DNA from: JAENVU01 sp031422675
GTDB taxonomy: Bacteria > Actinomycetota > Acidimicrobiia > IMCC26256 > JAENVU01
Length of the DNA: 64,000 bases
Direction: 5' to 3'
Assembly: GCA_031422675.1 (NCBI GenBank)
Contig: JANPMG010000135.1
Coordinates: 3,974-67,973, forward strand
Program-made: the position numbers and the translations under genes
In this document: positions 36,736 through 45,357 of the stretch, piece after piece
How positions within the stretch are numbered: the stretch's first letter is position 1
Layout of the letters: each line of letters begins with the position of its first letter
The notes under the pieces: model-generated
What the model was told of the DNA's origin: nothing
Database searches by the model: none
What the model saw: only the letters and a program-made list of their open reading frames with translations

Positions 36736-37410
36736 TCAGGTGTGGCCGAGGCCGTTGGCGAGCGCGTCGGCGGTCGCCCACCCGAACGCGATCACCGCTT
36801 CGCCCCGCATCGGGTCCACTTCGCCGAGGACCGCGGTGGCCGCCTTGCCGCCACCCTTCACCGAACTCGCGTCGAGAACGGCTTCCGGTGCGGCCTTGCC
36901 CTTGCCCTTGTGGGTCACCCGGAACGCGCGATCGTCGTACCGGGTGTCACAGCCGAAGCGACGCGCGAGGCGCCGGCCCCACGCGCGTTCCTCACCGGTC
37001 GGTGAGTAGTCCTGGCGCGGGACGACGTCCGCGAGACCCTGAAGCAGTCCGTACGCGGCGGGATGCGCGATCCGACCGGCCACGAGTACGTCTTCGTCCG
37101 GGAAGGAGATCGCGGCGCGGCGGTACAGCTCGCCGACCATGCCCTTCACTGCGAGGCCCGCTTGACGACCCTTTTTGGCGGCACCAAGTCCCCAGAGAAT
37201 GCAGGGCGTGCCGCCGACGCGCTCGAGCGAACCGAACATGAAGCCGTGGGTGTCTTCGTCGACGGCCGCCACCACGATCAGCGGGAAATGCTCGACGTGG
37301 CTCTCGAGTTGGGTGTCCATTCCGGGCAGACCCACGGACGCCAACAGCTGGCCGAGCTCATCGAGTTCGGCGGGCTTCAGCGAAACGGAATCACGGGATT
37401 CGACCTGCAT
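36736..37410 (-). CDS. Conserved-looking protein, unknown function
   Basis: 224 aa, not recognised. Features: acidic start (MQVESRDSVSLKPAELDELG), a GNAT-like stretch (FMFGSLERVGGTPCILWGLGAAKKGRQAGLAVKGMVGELYRRA) where a basic loop could bind a CoA-type cofactor, and a low-complexity Lys/Ala segment THKGKGKAAPEA. A lone ATG start; minus strand, convergent to the DUF255 gene. Similar proteins occur in actinobacteria as hypothetical acetyltransferase-like genes, but I cannot assign an activity. Confidence 0.55.
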   Translation of the reverse strand: MQVESRDSVSLKPAELDELGQLLASVGLPGMDTQLESHVEHFPLIVVAAVDEDTHGFMFGSLERVGGTPCILWGLGAAKKGRQAGLAVKGMVGELYRRAAISFPDEDVLVAGRIAHPAAYGLLQGLADVVPRQDYSPTGEERAWGRRLARRFGCDTRYDDRAFRVTHKGKGKAAPEAVLDASSVKGGGKAATAVLGEVDPMRGEAVIAFGWATADALANGLGHT

Positions 37411-37500
37411 CGTGTCTCCATTGTGCCCGACCCACGCTGCGGCGAGCCAGTCGGATTCCTCGCCCGTCGCGAGTGCGGCGGGTCGTCGTTCCTTTACCGG

Positions 37501-37884
37501 TCAGCCCGCGAGCGGGGTGGCCGTCGTCATGTCCCAATAGGCCCGCACGCTGGTGAGCTGACCGTCGTCGTCGAACTTCATCACGTCGACGGCACTCATC
37601 GTGAGCCCGCCGCCGCCCATGTGGGCGTTGATCTCGATCACCACGGCGGCTTCTCCGCCCGCGATCAACGTCTGTTTCGGCGCCAGGATGATTCGGTCCG
37701 CCAACTCGCGGGCGCTGTCCCAAAACGCGCTCAGCGCATCCGTCCCAACGTGAGTCGGTGTCCCGACCGGGTCTTCGAGCACGCCATCGGACGCCCACAG
37801 GGCCAGGAAAGCGTCCTTGTCGTTCCGGGCGTAGGCATCGACGTAACCGTCGACCGTGGCCTGGATCTGCTCGTTCGAAGCCAT
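37501..37884 (-). CDS. SnoaL-like / nuclear-transport-factor-2-like protein
   Basis: 127 aa cone-shaped NTF2/ketosteroid-isomerase fold: helix VDGYVDAYARNDKDAFLALWA, strand GVLEDPVGTPTHVG, and C-terminal strands AVDVMKFDDDGQLTSVRAYWDM. The DP in EDPVGTP and an Asp in DVMKFDDD resemble the active-site acids of ketosteroid isomerase-type enzymes. Substrate unknown. Same strand as, and 90 bases before, the previous gene. Confidence 0.8.
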   Translation of the reverse strand: MASNEQIQATVDGYVDAYARNDKDAFLALWASDGVLEDPVGTPTHVGTDALSAFWDSARELADRIILAPKQTLIAGGEAAVVIEINAHMGGGGLTMSAVDVMKFDDDGQLTSVRAYWDMTTATPLAG

Positions 37885-37931
37885 GCGAACCTTCGAGTGC
37901 TCGGCGAGGGGGCACTCAGCTTACCGGTTCG

Positions 37932-40298
37932 TCAGAGCCCAACTCCCCGTGAGCGATCCTGATTGGCCCAGTACGGCGCCGAACCGGGGGTTGCGGGCTT
38001 GGATCCGCTGGTGGCGAAGGGGTGCAATCCGCCGAAGCCGTCGAGAATCCAGCCGCCACCGCTTCCCGGAACCAGGGCGATCCCGCGGACGATGTTCCAT
38101 CCCGGCCAGTAGGGCCCGCCGGTCGGAACGGGCGGCAGCGCTCCGTTGCCGACGCGGAATCGATGGGTGCCGCCGTATCCGTCGACGACGTATCCGGCCC
38201 GACCGTCGTCGGTGACGGTCACACCCCGAGCGATGTCGAATCCCGGCCAGTAGGTCGAGTCCTTCGTTCTCCCTGCGGGCGCGCCGGCGCCGGGTCCGAA
38301 CGGGTGGAGACCGCCGAAGCCGTCGAGGATGTACCCACCGCCGGAGGGTCCGATCGCCACGCCGCGCACGATGTCCCAGCCGGGCCAGTACGGACTGCCG
38401 GTCGGCAGCGGTGGCAGGGGATTCGATGCACCGATCCGGAACCGGTGCAAGCCGCCGAACCCGTCGACGATGTAGCCGCCGGTCCCTTCGGGCACGATCG
38501 AGATGCCGCGCGCGATGTCCCAGCCGGGCCACGACGGACCGCCGGTGATCCGGGTGGGCTTCTTGGTCCCGATCCCGATCGGAGTAACGGTGCCGTTGCC
38601 TTCGATCACGTAACCGCCGGCGTAGGGGCGTACTCGCTTGCTGACCCACGGGCTCGTCCCGCCGGTCCCGATCGCCCGAACCGCCACGACCGCGTTCGTG
38701 TTGTTGGGCAGGTTGGTGAGGGCGAGACTCGTCGTCGTGAACGGGAGGCTGGTGACGCCGGCCGGGCCCTGGACTTCGTAGCCGGTGATCGAGAACGAGT
38801 TGCCGTTCGAGTCCGGTGCAGACCACCGCAGCGTCACCGCACCGTCACGCGCCCGGGCGCGCAGGTTCGTCGGCACGGTCGGTGCCACGGAGGGCCGGCC
38901 GTCACAGTTCGGGAGGGCCTTGCACACGTCGAGTCGGCCGCCGGTCGCCACCTTGCCACTGAGATTGCCGAGCGGCGCGACGGACCCGAGGATCCGGGCG
39001 CGCACGTCGCTCACGCTGAGGTTCGGTTCGGCCGCGAGGATCTCGACCGCGGCACCCGAAACCATCGGGGCCGCCATCGACGTGCCGTCAAACATGCAGT
39101 AGTCCTCGGCTCCACAGACTCCTCGCGGCACCGTCGAGAGAATGTTCCGGCCCGGCGCCGCCAGGTCGACGGAGGTGGCGCCGAAGTTCGAGAACGTTGC
39201 CAGCTGGCCGAACGACGTGCTGGCGGCCACGCAGACCACGTTCGGGGCGTCGTCTTCGCACGGGGTCAGTTCCAACCCGGGTTGGTCGAGGTCGAGGCCC
39301 GTCTGCCCGGCGTCGCCGTTCCCACTGGCGGCGACGAAGAGGACGCCCGCGGCGTTGGCCCGGAGGATGGCGTCGTGGAGCGCCGTGCGAGCTGCGGGCG
39401 GAGCCGAATCGGCTCCCCACGACGCCTGGAACACCCGGAGGTTCACCCCGGCGGCCTTGGCCGCGAGGGCGAAGTCCATGGCCTCGATCGCGTCCGCGAC
39501 GCTGCCGTCACCGTTGGCGTCGAGCATCTTGAGACTCATGAGTGAGACGCGCTGGGCGACACCGGACACGCCGATGCCGTTGTTCCCGGTCGCGCCGACG
39601 ATGCCGGCGACGTGGGTGCCGTGACCGTCGTCGTCGTTGGGGCTGCACGAGTTCGCGATGGCGTTCCAACCGCGAGTTCCGTAGCCACAGCCGTTGATCC
39701 CCGTGCGGTTCGTCCACATGTTTGCGGCCAGGTCCGGATGACTCGCGAGGATCCCGGAATCGAGAACTCCCACGACGATGTCACGCGAGCCCGTGGTGTC
39801 GTTCCAGCCGGACTCCGCTCGGATCCCACCCGGTTGGGTGTTCAACAGTCCGTACTGCTCGGGATAGAGCGGGTCGTTCGGTTCGGCGAACGCCCGCAGG
39901 CGACCGTTGGGCTCGACGACGCTCACCTGTGGAAGCGCAGCCAGCGCCGCGGTGTCGGCCGGCGCCGTCCCGGGTGCGGCCACGGGATCGAGGATCAGGG
40001 TGTCCCCGGCTCGGGTCTCGATGATCGCGCCGGCCTGATCGGCGACGGCCTGGGCCGCCTCGGTGGTCGTGCCGGGGTCGAGCGTGACGAGCAGCCGGTC
40101 GTCGGCCGGGGTCGAATCAGTCGTGGTGTTCGTGGCAAAGACTCGGCCCGGTGCCGAGAGGTCCGATCGCGAAGGTGTTGGCGACTCGGTACCGGTGGCA
40201 CCGGCGCCGACGCTCGGCGTACCGGCCAGTGTGAAAGATGCCACTGCGCTCAGGGCGAGCAGACTGACGAGTGCGCGTTGACCGCGGCCTGAACGCAT
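37932..40298 (-). CDS. Secreted subtilisin-type serine protease with repeat domain
   Basis: 788 aa: signal peptide 1-32; inhibitor-like propeptide (RLLVTLDPGTTTEAAQAVA, residues ~68-135); peptidase S8 catalytic domain with Asp180 (VVGVLDSGI), His226 (GHGTHVAG), Asn326 (ASGNG) and Ser406 (DGTSMAAP); FN3 domain ~474-557; then a C-terminal repeat domain 558-788. The repeats read PYWPGWDIARG...GGYILDGFGGLHPF, four complete copies plus a half-unit at each end, so two halves would close a five-unit ring. No cell-wall anchor visible. A shared upstream element lies at 40392-40435. Confidence 0.9.
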   Translation of the reverse strand: MRSGRGQRALVSLLALSAVASFTLAGTPSVGAGATGTESPTPSRSDLSAPGRVFATNTTTDSTPADDRLLVTLDPGTTTEAAQAVADQAGAIIETRAGDTLILDPVAAPGTAPADTAALAALPQVSVVEPNGRLRAFAEPNDPLYPEQYGLLNTQPGGIRAESGWNDTTGSRDIVVGVLDSGILASHPDLAANMWTNRTGINGCGYGTRGWNAIANSCSPNDDDGHGTHVAGIVGATGNNGIGVSGVAQRVSLMSLKMLDANGDGSVADAIEAMDFALAAKAAGVNLRVFQASWGADSAPPAARTALHDAILRANAAGVLFVAASGNGDAGQTGLDLDQPGLELTPCEDDAPNVVCVAASTSFGQLATFSNFGATSVDLAAPGRNILSTVPRGVCGAEDYCMFDGTSMAAPMVSGAAVEILAAEPNLSVSDVRARILGSVAPLGNLSGKVATGGRLDVCKALPNCDGRPSVAPTVPTNLRARARDGAVTLRWSAPDSNGNSFSITGYEVQGPAGVTSLPFTTTSLALTNLPNNTNAVVAVRAIGTGGTSPWVSKRVRPYAGGYVIEGNGTVTPIGIGTKKPTRITGGPSWPGWDIARGISIVPEGTGGYIVDGFGGLHRFRIGASNPLPPLPTGSPYWPGWDIVRGVAIGPSGGGYILDGFGGLHPFGPGAGAPAGRTKDSTYWPGFDIARGVTVTDDGRAGYVVDGYGGTHRFRVGNGALPPVPTGGPYWPGWNIVRGIALVPGSGGGWILDGFGGLHPFATSGSKPATPGSAPYWANQDRSRGVGL
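38000..38640 (-). repeat. Tandem PYWPGWDIARG/DGFGGLHPF repeats in the protease C-terminus
   Basis: Four full ~48-residue units (start points SWPGWDIARGISI, YWPGWDIVRGVAI, YWPGFDIARGVTV, YWPGWNIVRGIAL) each followed by GGYI.DGFGGLHPF, preceded by a half-unit (GGYVIEGNGTVTPIG) and ended by another half (YWANQDRSRGVGL). The halves at the two ends are complementary, the way propeller proteins close with velcro, giving five blades if the fold is a propeller. Fold is inferred from pattern only. Confidence 0.75.
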
Positions 40299-40391
40299 GC
40301 AAAGCCCGTTCTTTGGAAGGTTTCCGCACGGCAGTTGCCAGCGCGAGCGAATCGGAGTGGACGGATTCTACCTGTCGGATCCGGACGGTTT

Positions 40392-40435
40392 CGCGCCGAC
40401 TCTCCCAAAAATTGGGGATCTATGGCTTCGTCGAC
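40392..40435. promoter_or_regulatory. Palindromic upstream element, copy 1 (protease)
   Basis: Core TCTCCCAAAAATTGGGGATC with CCCAA/TTGGG arms, flanked by CGCGCC on one side and GTCGAC on the other. It lies about 95-140 bases upstream of the secreted protease start (40298, minus) and 90-130 upstream of the small plus-strand gene at 40523, so either could be regulated. A second copy with the same core and the same flanks is upstream of the giant repeat protein (57434-57471). Confidence 0.55.
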
Positions 40436-40522
40436 CGGGAACGAGAGCGCGGTGCGAACCGTTGTATGAGTACCAGTGCACTTCTGCGCCATCCGCTGGT
40501 GCTCCAACCTGAGGTATCCGGA

Positions 40523-40750
40523 ATGACTGAACTCTCGCTTCGCGATCGCCGCCTGGCTCAGGGCGATGGTGACTGCTCCCCCGCCGACCTCGTCGATGCC
40601 AACATCGCCAGCGCGCAGCGCGAACTCGACGCCGCCCGGACGTCGCTGATCGCGGCTCGGCAGCGCGTCGCGTCGCTCCAGGCCGCCGCCGAGAACTGGT
40701 CGGAGTTCGCCCGCCTGCTCGAAGCCACCGGCTCCCCTCGCCTTCGCTGA
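40523..40750 (+). CDS. Small coiled-coil protein, unknown function
   Basis: 75 aa, not recognised. Helical: LVDANIASAQRELDAARTSLIAARQRVASLQAAAENWSEFARLL, split by prolines at both ends. The ATG at 40523 has GAGG eight bases upstream; an ATG at 40466 adds 19 residues but has no ribosome site. Divergent from the protease, 230 bases away; may share the regulatory element between them. Confidence 0.55.
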   Translation: MTELSLRDRRLAQGDGDCSPADLVDANIASAQRELDAARTSLIAARQRVASLQAAAENWSEFARLLEATGSPRLR

Positions 40751-40916
40751 TCCCGCTCCCTCACCAGCGCTTGTCGTCGCGAACACCCCGGCAACGGTTG
40801 AAGCACCAAACGCCCGCCACCCACAAAGGTCGCGGTCCCCGGAGTAGCCCGGGAGCGACGGAGGAGCGATCCGGGGAGGCAGGGGACTCGCCGCGCGGCG
40901 GACGCCGCGCAATTTG

Positions 40917-40990
40917 TGGGCGATGCGGGATTCGAACCCACGACCTCTGCCGTGTGAAGGCAGCGCGCTAACCAACTGTGCCAATCGCCC
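40917..40990 (-). tRNA. tRNA-Val(CAC)
   Basis: 74 nt cloverleaf read on the minus strand. Acceptor GGGCGAT/ATCGCCC, anticodon stem CTGCC/GGCAG around loop TTCACAC, anticodon CAC, T-arm with TTCGAAT loop and discriminator A. CCA is not encoded. U33 is present, unlike the second tRNA-Val. Confidence 0.95.
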
Positions 40991-41096
40991 GAGACCGGCG
41001 AGGATAGTCAGTGGCCCTGTCCCGGCGCCGATGGGTTCGGGTGATCGGTGGTGGCGCAGGACCGGTACGCTCCGCCGTTCATCGCGAGGGGGATCG

Positions 41097-41783
41097 ATGC
41101 CAGAGTTTTGCGAAGTGGCCGACGGACTCACCATGCCGTTGGCCGACGCCATGCGGACTCAGCGAGCCGTTCGGCGGCTCCGTTCCGATCCGGTGGACGA
41201 CGAGACGTTGCTCGCGATCCTCGAACTGGCGGTCCGCGCCCCCACGGGTAGCAACTCCCAGTCGTGGGAGTTCATCGCGGTTCGGGACGGCGATGTGAAG
41301 CATCAGCTGGCCCGCCTCAACCGACAGGCCTTCTCGATCTATCGACGGGTGGCGCGGGGCCGGGCCCGCGGTGACCTCAAAGCGGCCCGCATGCTCGCGG
41401 CCGTCCAGTGGCAGGCCGACCACTTCGAGAACGCACCGGTCATCGTGGTCGCGTGTCTGAAGGGCCGCCCCGGACCGGTACAGATGGGCCGGGCCGCCTT
41501 CTACGCTTCGATTTTCCCTGCGGTCCAGAACCTGCTGCTGGCGGCCCGCAGTCTGGGACTCGGCGCCACGCTCACCACGCTGCCGCTCTGGAACCGCACT
41601 TTGGTCCGGCGGACGCTCGGCCTCCCGTCGAACGTCACGCCGTGCGCAGTGATCCCGCTCGGGTGGCCGCTGCGGGGCGGCTACGGACCCACCACCCGGC
41701 GGCCGGTCGGCGAGGTGTTGCACCTTGATCACTATGGCAATCGGGTCTTCCGGGACCCCGACGCAGCCGGCGCGGAAAAATGA
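41097..41783 (+). CDS. Nitroreductase family protein
   Basis: FMN-dependent oxidoreductase (228 aa). Family pattern: MRTQRAVRRLRSDPVDDETLLAILELAVRAPTGSNSQSWEFIAV at the N-terminus (FMN contacts at RAVRR and SNSQSW), central AAFYASIFPAVQNLLLAARSLGLGATLTTL, and the C-terminal PLGWP loop. ATG preceded by GAGGGGGATCG. Natural substrate unknown; such enzymes act on nitro compounds, quinones or F420-related substrates. Confidence 0.88.
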   Translation: MPEFCEVADGLTMPLADAMRTQRAVRRLRSDPVDDETLLAILELAVRAPTGSNSQSWEFIAVRDGDVKHQLARLNRQAFSIYRRVARGRARGDLKAARMLAAVQWQADHFENAPVIVVACLKGRPGPVQMGRAAFYASIFPAVQNLLLAARSLGLGATLTTLPLWNRTLVRRTLGLPSNVTPCAVIPLGWPLRGGYGPTTRRPVGEVLHLDHYGNRVFRDPDAAGAEK

Positions 41784-41870
41784 TGTGCCCATTGGTTCCA
41801 CACGCGGCGTCTGGATGCGAGATAATGGCGACCCGCTGGATGGCCGGGTCGGCCCGTCGGGGGTAGGTGA

Positions 41871-42080
41871 ATGGCCAGAAAAGGACGAGCACGCCGCTTC
41901 CGTGAAGCGCGTGAACTCAAACAAGGATTCGACGACGGCATGTTCCGCGAAGGTCGCGGCACGCTTGCTGACATCGCCGACGACGACGCCGGAATCGTCT
42001 ATCTCGAAGACGATGACGACGGCGGCGCGGCAAAGGAGCCGTGGGATCCTGACGAGGAGTACAACCGCAAAGGCGCCTGA
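41871..42080 (+). CDS. Small acidic protein, unknown function
   Basis: 69 aa, not recognised. Basic start (MARKGRARRFREARELKQGF) and very acidic C-terminal half (LADIADDDAGIVYLEDDDDGG), ending EPWDPDEEYNRKGA. A good ribosome site (GGGGGTAGGTGA) precedes the ATG. Convergent with aceE, 37 bases from its stop. Confidence 0.55.
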   Translation: MARKGRARRFREARELKQGFDDGMFREGRGTLADIADDDAGIVYLEDDDDGGAAKEPWDPDEEYNRKGA

Positions 42081-42117
42081 CCGGGCGTTCCGAACGCGCC
42101 CGTACTCACGCCGAGGA

Positions 42118-44799
42118 TCACGCCAGGCGCGGTGGCGCAGCCTCTGGGTCCAGCTCGAAGTCCCGGATCGCATCGCTGACCACTCGCGTCTCGATCGAGC
42201 CCTGACTCGCGAGTTGATGCAGCACGGCGACCACGATGTGGGCGGTGTCGACCTCGAAGTACGCGCGCATGGCGGCGCGCGTGTCGGAGAGCCCGTAGCC
42301 GTCAGTCCCCAGCGGGACGAACGGGCCCGGCACAAAGCGTGCGATCTGATCCGGCACGAGTTTGAGGTAATCGGTGACCGCCACCACCGGACCTGATCGC
42401 TCGTTCAGCTGCTGGGTCACGTACGGCACGCGGGGCAGCTCGTTCGGGTGCAACCGGTTCCACCGTTCGCAGTCCAGTGCGTCCTCGCGGAGCAGCTTGT
42501 AGCTGGTGGCACTCCACACGTCGGCGCGCACGTCGAACCGCTCGCCGAGCACGCGCTGCGCTTCGAGCGCGGACTCCATGAGCATGCCGCTCGCGAGAAT
42601 CTGCGCGCGATGGGTACCGGCTTCGCCCTCGCGGTACCGGTACAACCCGCGCGTGATGCCGTCTTCCACGCCGGGTGGCATCGCCGGCATCGAGACGTTC
42701 TCGTTGTAGAGCGTCAGGTAGTAAAAGCAGTCCTGCGGGTCGGAGCCGTACATGCGGGTGATGCCATCGGCGATCAGGACCGCGACCTCGTACGCGAAGC
42801 ACGGGTCGTAACTCCGACAGTTGGGTACCGTGCTCGCCAACAGCTGGCTCTGACCGTCGCAGTGTTGGAGGCCCTCGCCGGTGAGTGTGGTGCGGCCGGC
42901 GGTGGCGCCGAGCAGAAACCCTCGACCTCGCTGATCGCCGAAGGACCAGATCAGGTCCCCCACCCGCTGGAATCCGAACATCGAATAGAAGATGAAGAAC
43001 GGGATGAGATTCTCACCCCAGGTGGCGTAGGCAGTTCCCGCGGCGGTGAACGAAGCCATCGATCCCGCCTCGCTGATCCCCTCTTCGAGAATGCGGCCCT
43101 GCCGTGACTCGCGGTAGGACAGCAAGAGGCCGGCGTCCACCGGTTCGTAGGTCTGCCCGAACGGCGCGTAGATCTTGACGTCCGAGAACAACGCGTCGAG
43201 TCCGAAGGTCCGGGCTTCGTCGGGGACGATCGGGACGACGCGCGGGCCGACACCGGGGTCGGCCAAGAGCTTGCGGATAAGGCGGGCGAACGCGGTCGTG
43301 GTGGACGCCTTCAGTTTGGATCCGGTCCCGGCGAGGAGCTCCGCGAAAACCGCGGCGGGGACCGGCGGCAACGGGGGCGCTTCCTCGCGTCGTTCCGGCA
43401 ACGCACCGTTCAGGACGGTACGCCGCGCGATCAGGTACTTCAGCTCCGGCGATTCGGCGCCCGGATGCAGATAGGGAGCGAGACCGTTGAGCGCGTCGTC
43501 CGCCACGTCGAGGTGGAGCCGATCCCGAAACGTCTTGAGCTCGGCGCTCGTGAACTTTTTGATCTGGTGGGTGGCGTTGCGCGCTTCCACCGCGCTGCCG
43601 AGCGTCCAGCCCTTGATCGTCTTCGTGAGAATGACCGTCGGACTCCCCCGATGGTCGACCGCGGCCTTGTAGGCGGCGTAGACCTTGCGGTAGTCGTGCC
43701 CGCCGCGTGGGAGTCGTTGCAGATCTTCGTCGCTGAGGTGCTCGACCATCTTGCGCAGGCGCGGGTCGGGACCGAAGAAGTGTTCGCGGATGTACGCCCC
43801 GGACTCCGTCGCGTACTTCTGGAAGTCGCCGTCCACCGATTCGTTCATCCGCGCCACCAACACGCCGTCCACATCGGCCGCGAGGAGCGCATCCCACTCC
43901 CGTCCCCACACCACCTTGATCACGTTCCACCCCGCGCCGCGGAACGCCATCTCCAACTCCTGGATGATCTTCCCGCCGCCACGCACCGGACCGTCGAGCC
44001 GTTGCAGGTTGCAGTTGACGACGAAGACGAGGTTGTCGAGTTGCTCTCGTGCGGCGATCGACAGTCCGGCTTTGGATTCCGGTTCGTCGGTCTCGCCGTC
44101 GCCGATGAAGCACCACACCTTCGCGAGGCTGGTGTCGGCGAGCTCATGATGGAGCAGGTAGCGGTTGATGCGGGCCTGCGCGACGGCGTTCAGCGGACCG
44201 AGCCCCATGGAGACAGTCGGGAACTCCCAGAACTCAGGCATGCGCCGCGGGTGCGGATAGGACGACAGACCGTCGCCACCCACCTCGCGCCGGAAGCGAT
44301 CGAGCTGATCCTCCGAGAGCCTCCCCTCGAGGAACGCGCGGGCGTAGATCCCCGGCGCCGCATGACCTTGGATGAAGACCTGATCACCGTGGCCGCCGTC
44401 GGCCTTGCCGTGGAAGAAATGGTTGAACCCCACTTCGTAGAGCGCCGCGGCACTTGCGTACGTGGAGAGGTGACCGCCGAGCCCGTCGTACCGGTGGTTC
44501 GCGCGGTCCACCATCGCGACCGCGTTCCAGCGCACGTAGGCGCGGATGCGTCGTTCGATGTGTTCATCGCCGGGGAACCACGGTTCGGCTTCTGGTGGAA
44601 TCGTGTTCACGTACGGCGTGGAGATAGCTGCTGAAAGCCCGACCGCGCGTTCGCTGGCATGGTCCAGCAATCGCATCAGGAGGTAGCGAGCACGCGACGG
44701 GCCGGCACCGTCCACCACCGCGTCGAGCGATTCGAGCCACTCCACGGTCTCGACCGGATCGGTGTCGGGGAGTTGATGGACGAATCCGTCAGACGACAC
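42118..44799 (-). CDS. aceE: Pyruvate dehydrogenase E1, single-chain homodimeric type
   Basis: Decarboxylates pyruvate and passes the acetyl group to lipoyl-E2. 893 aa, the AceE-type single chain (not the alpha2-beta2 form). ThDP motif GDGETDEPESKAGLSIA followed by NLVFVVNCNLQRLDGP; further family stretches HGHAAPGIYARAFLEGRL, TPIPETGSA-like TYEPVDAG region and PSERVVL-like second half. GTG start nine bases after the cyclase stop, so it is the last gene of the FtsX-DUF4097-cyclase row. E2 and E3 genes are not nearby. Confidence 0.94.
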   Translation of the reverse strand: MSSDGFVHQLPDTDPVETVEWLESLDAVVDGAGPSRARYLLMRLLDHASERAVGLSAAISTPYVNTIPPEAEPWFPGDEHIERRIRAYVRWNAVAMVDRANHRYDGLGGHLSTYASAAALYEVGFNHFFHGKADGGHGDQVFIQGHAAPGIYARAFLEGRLSEDQLDRFRREVGGDGLSSYPHPRRMPEFWEFPTVSMGLGPLNAVAQARINRYLLHHELADTSLAKVWCFIGDGETDEPESKAGLSIAAREQLDNLVFVVNCNLQRLDGPVRGGGKIIQELEMAFRGAGWNVIKVVWGREWDALLAADVDGVLVARMNESVDGDFQKYATESGAYIREHFFGPDPRLRKMVEHLSDEDLQRLPRGGHDYRKVYAAYKAAVDHRGSPTVILTKTIKGWTLGSAVEARNATHQIKKFTSAELKTFRDRLHLDVADDALNGLAPYLHPGAESPELKYLIARRTVLNGALPERREEAPPLPPVPAAVFAELLAGTGSKLKASTTTAFARLIRKLLADPGVGPRVVPIVPDEARTFGLDALFSDVKIYAPFGQTYEPVDAGLLLSYRESRQGRILEEGISEAGSMASFTAAGTAYATWGENLIPFFIFYSMFGFQRVGDLIWSFGDQRGRGFLLGATAGRTTLTGEGLQHCDGQSQLLASTVPNCRSYDPCFAYEVAVLIADGITRMYGSDPQDCFYYLTLYNENVSMPAMPPGVEDGITRGLYRYREGEAGTHRAQILASGMLMESALEAQRVLGERFDVRADVWSATSYKLLREDALDCERWNRLHPNELPRVPYVTQQLNERSGPVVAVTDYLKLVPDQIARFVPGPFVPLGTDGYGLSDTRAAMRAYFEVDTAHIVVAVLHQLASQGSIETRVVSDAIRDFELDPEAAPPRLA

Positions 44800-44808
44800 T
44801 CGCTCAGG

Positions 44809-45357
44809 CTACGACCGGTGGGACGGGGTCGCGGCGATCGGGGCGAGATCCTGGAGGGACATCTCGGCTCGGTAGAGCGAGACCGGATCGACGAGCCCCT
44901 TCATCATCACCGGTCCCAGCTCGGAGAACTCGACCCCGCGGTGATCCCCCGCCGTCCGCAACGGCTCGGAGAGCAGCAGCTCCCCCGGTGAGGCGACATC
45001 GACGATGCGCGCGGCGACGTTGGCGTCGTGGCCCACGAGATCGTGGCCGCGCCGGCTCGGCGAGCCCCAGTGGGCGCCGACGCGGACCAGGAGCGGGAGC
45101 ATCTCAACGTCGGCGGCGGCCTCGAACGCAACCAGCATGTGAAGCAACGTCCGAATCGCTGCGCACGGGTCGTCGAAGAACAACATCAATCCGTCGCCGA
45201 GTTCCTTCACGATGCGCGCCCGATCCGGAAGCAGTTGCCGGACGATGGCTTCTTGGACCGCGAGCAGCCGGAGGGCCTCGGCGTCGCCGGCGGTCGCGGT
45301 GAACTCGGTGAATCCGACGAGGTCGGTGAAGACCACCGCCCCGGTGGCTGCGCTCAT
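44809..45357 (-). CDS. Class III adenylate/guanylate cyclase domain protein
   Basis: 182 aa single catalytic domain. Metal site: first Asp in VVFTDLVGFTEF, second in KELGDGLMLFF; dimerisation then needs two copies. The central region GAHWGSPSRRGHDLVGHDANVAARI matches the cyclase fold; the C-terminus lacks the residues that would fix ATP versus GTP. ATG overlaps the DUF4097 stop (ATGA). No regulatory domain, so partner proteins must supply the signal. Confidence 0.85.
   Translation of the reverse strand: MSAATGAVVFTDLVGFTEFTATAGDAEALRLLAVQEAIVRQLLPDRARIVKELGDGLMLFFDDPCAAIRTLLHMLVAFEAAADVEMLPLLVRVGAHWGSPSRRGHDLVGHDANVAARIVDVASPGELLLSEPLRTAGDHRGVEFSELGPVMMKGLVDPVSLYRAEMSLQDLAPIAATPSHRS

Noticed and set aside
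40751..40916. Possible small RNA or attenuator between the coiled-coil gene and tRNA-Val
   Set aside because: GC-rich palindromic stretches are present but no conserved RNA motif or T-run can be recognised.
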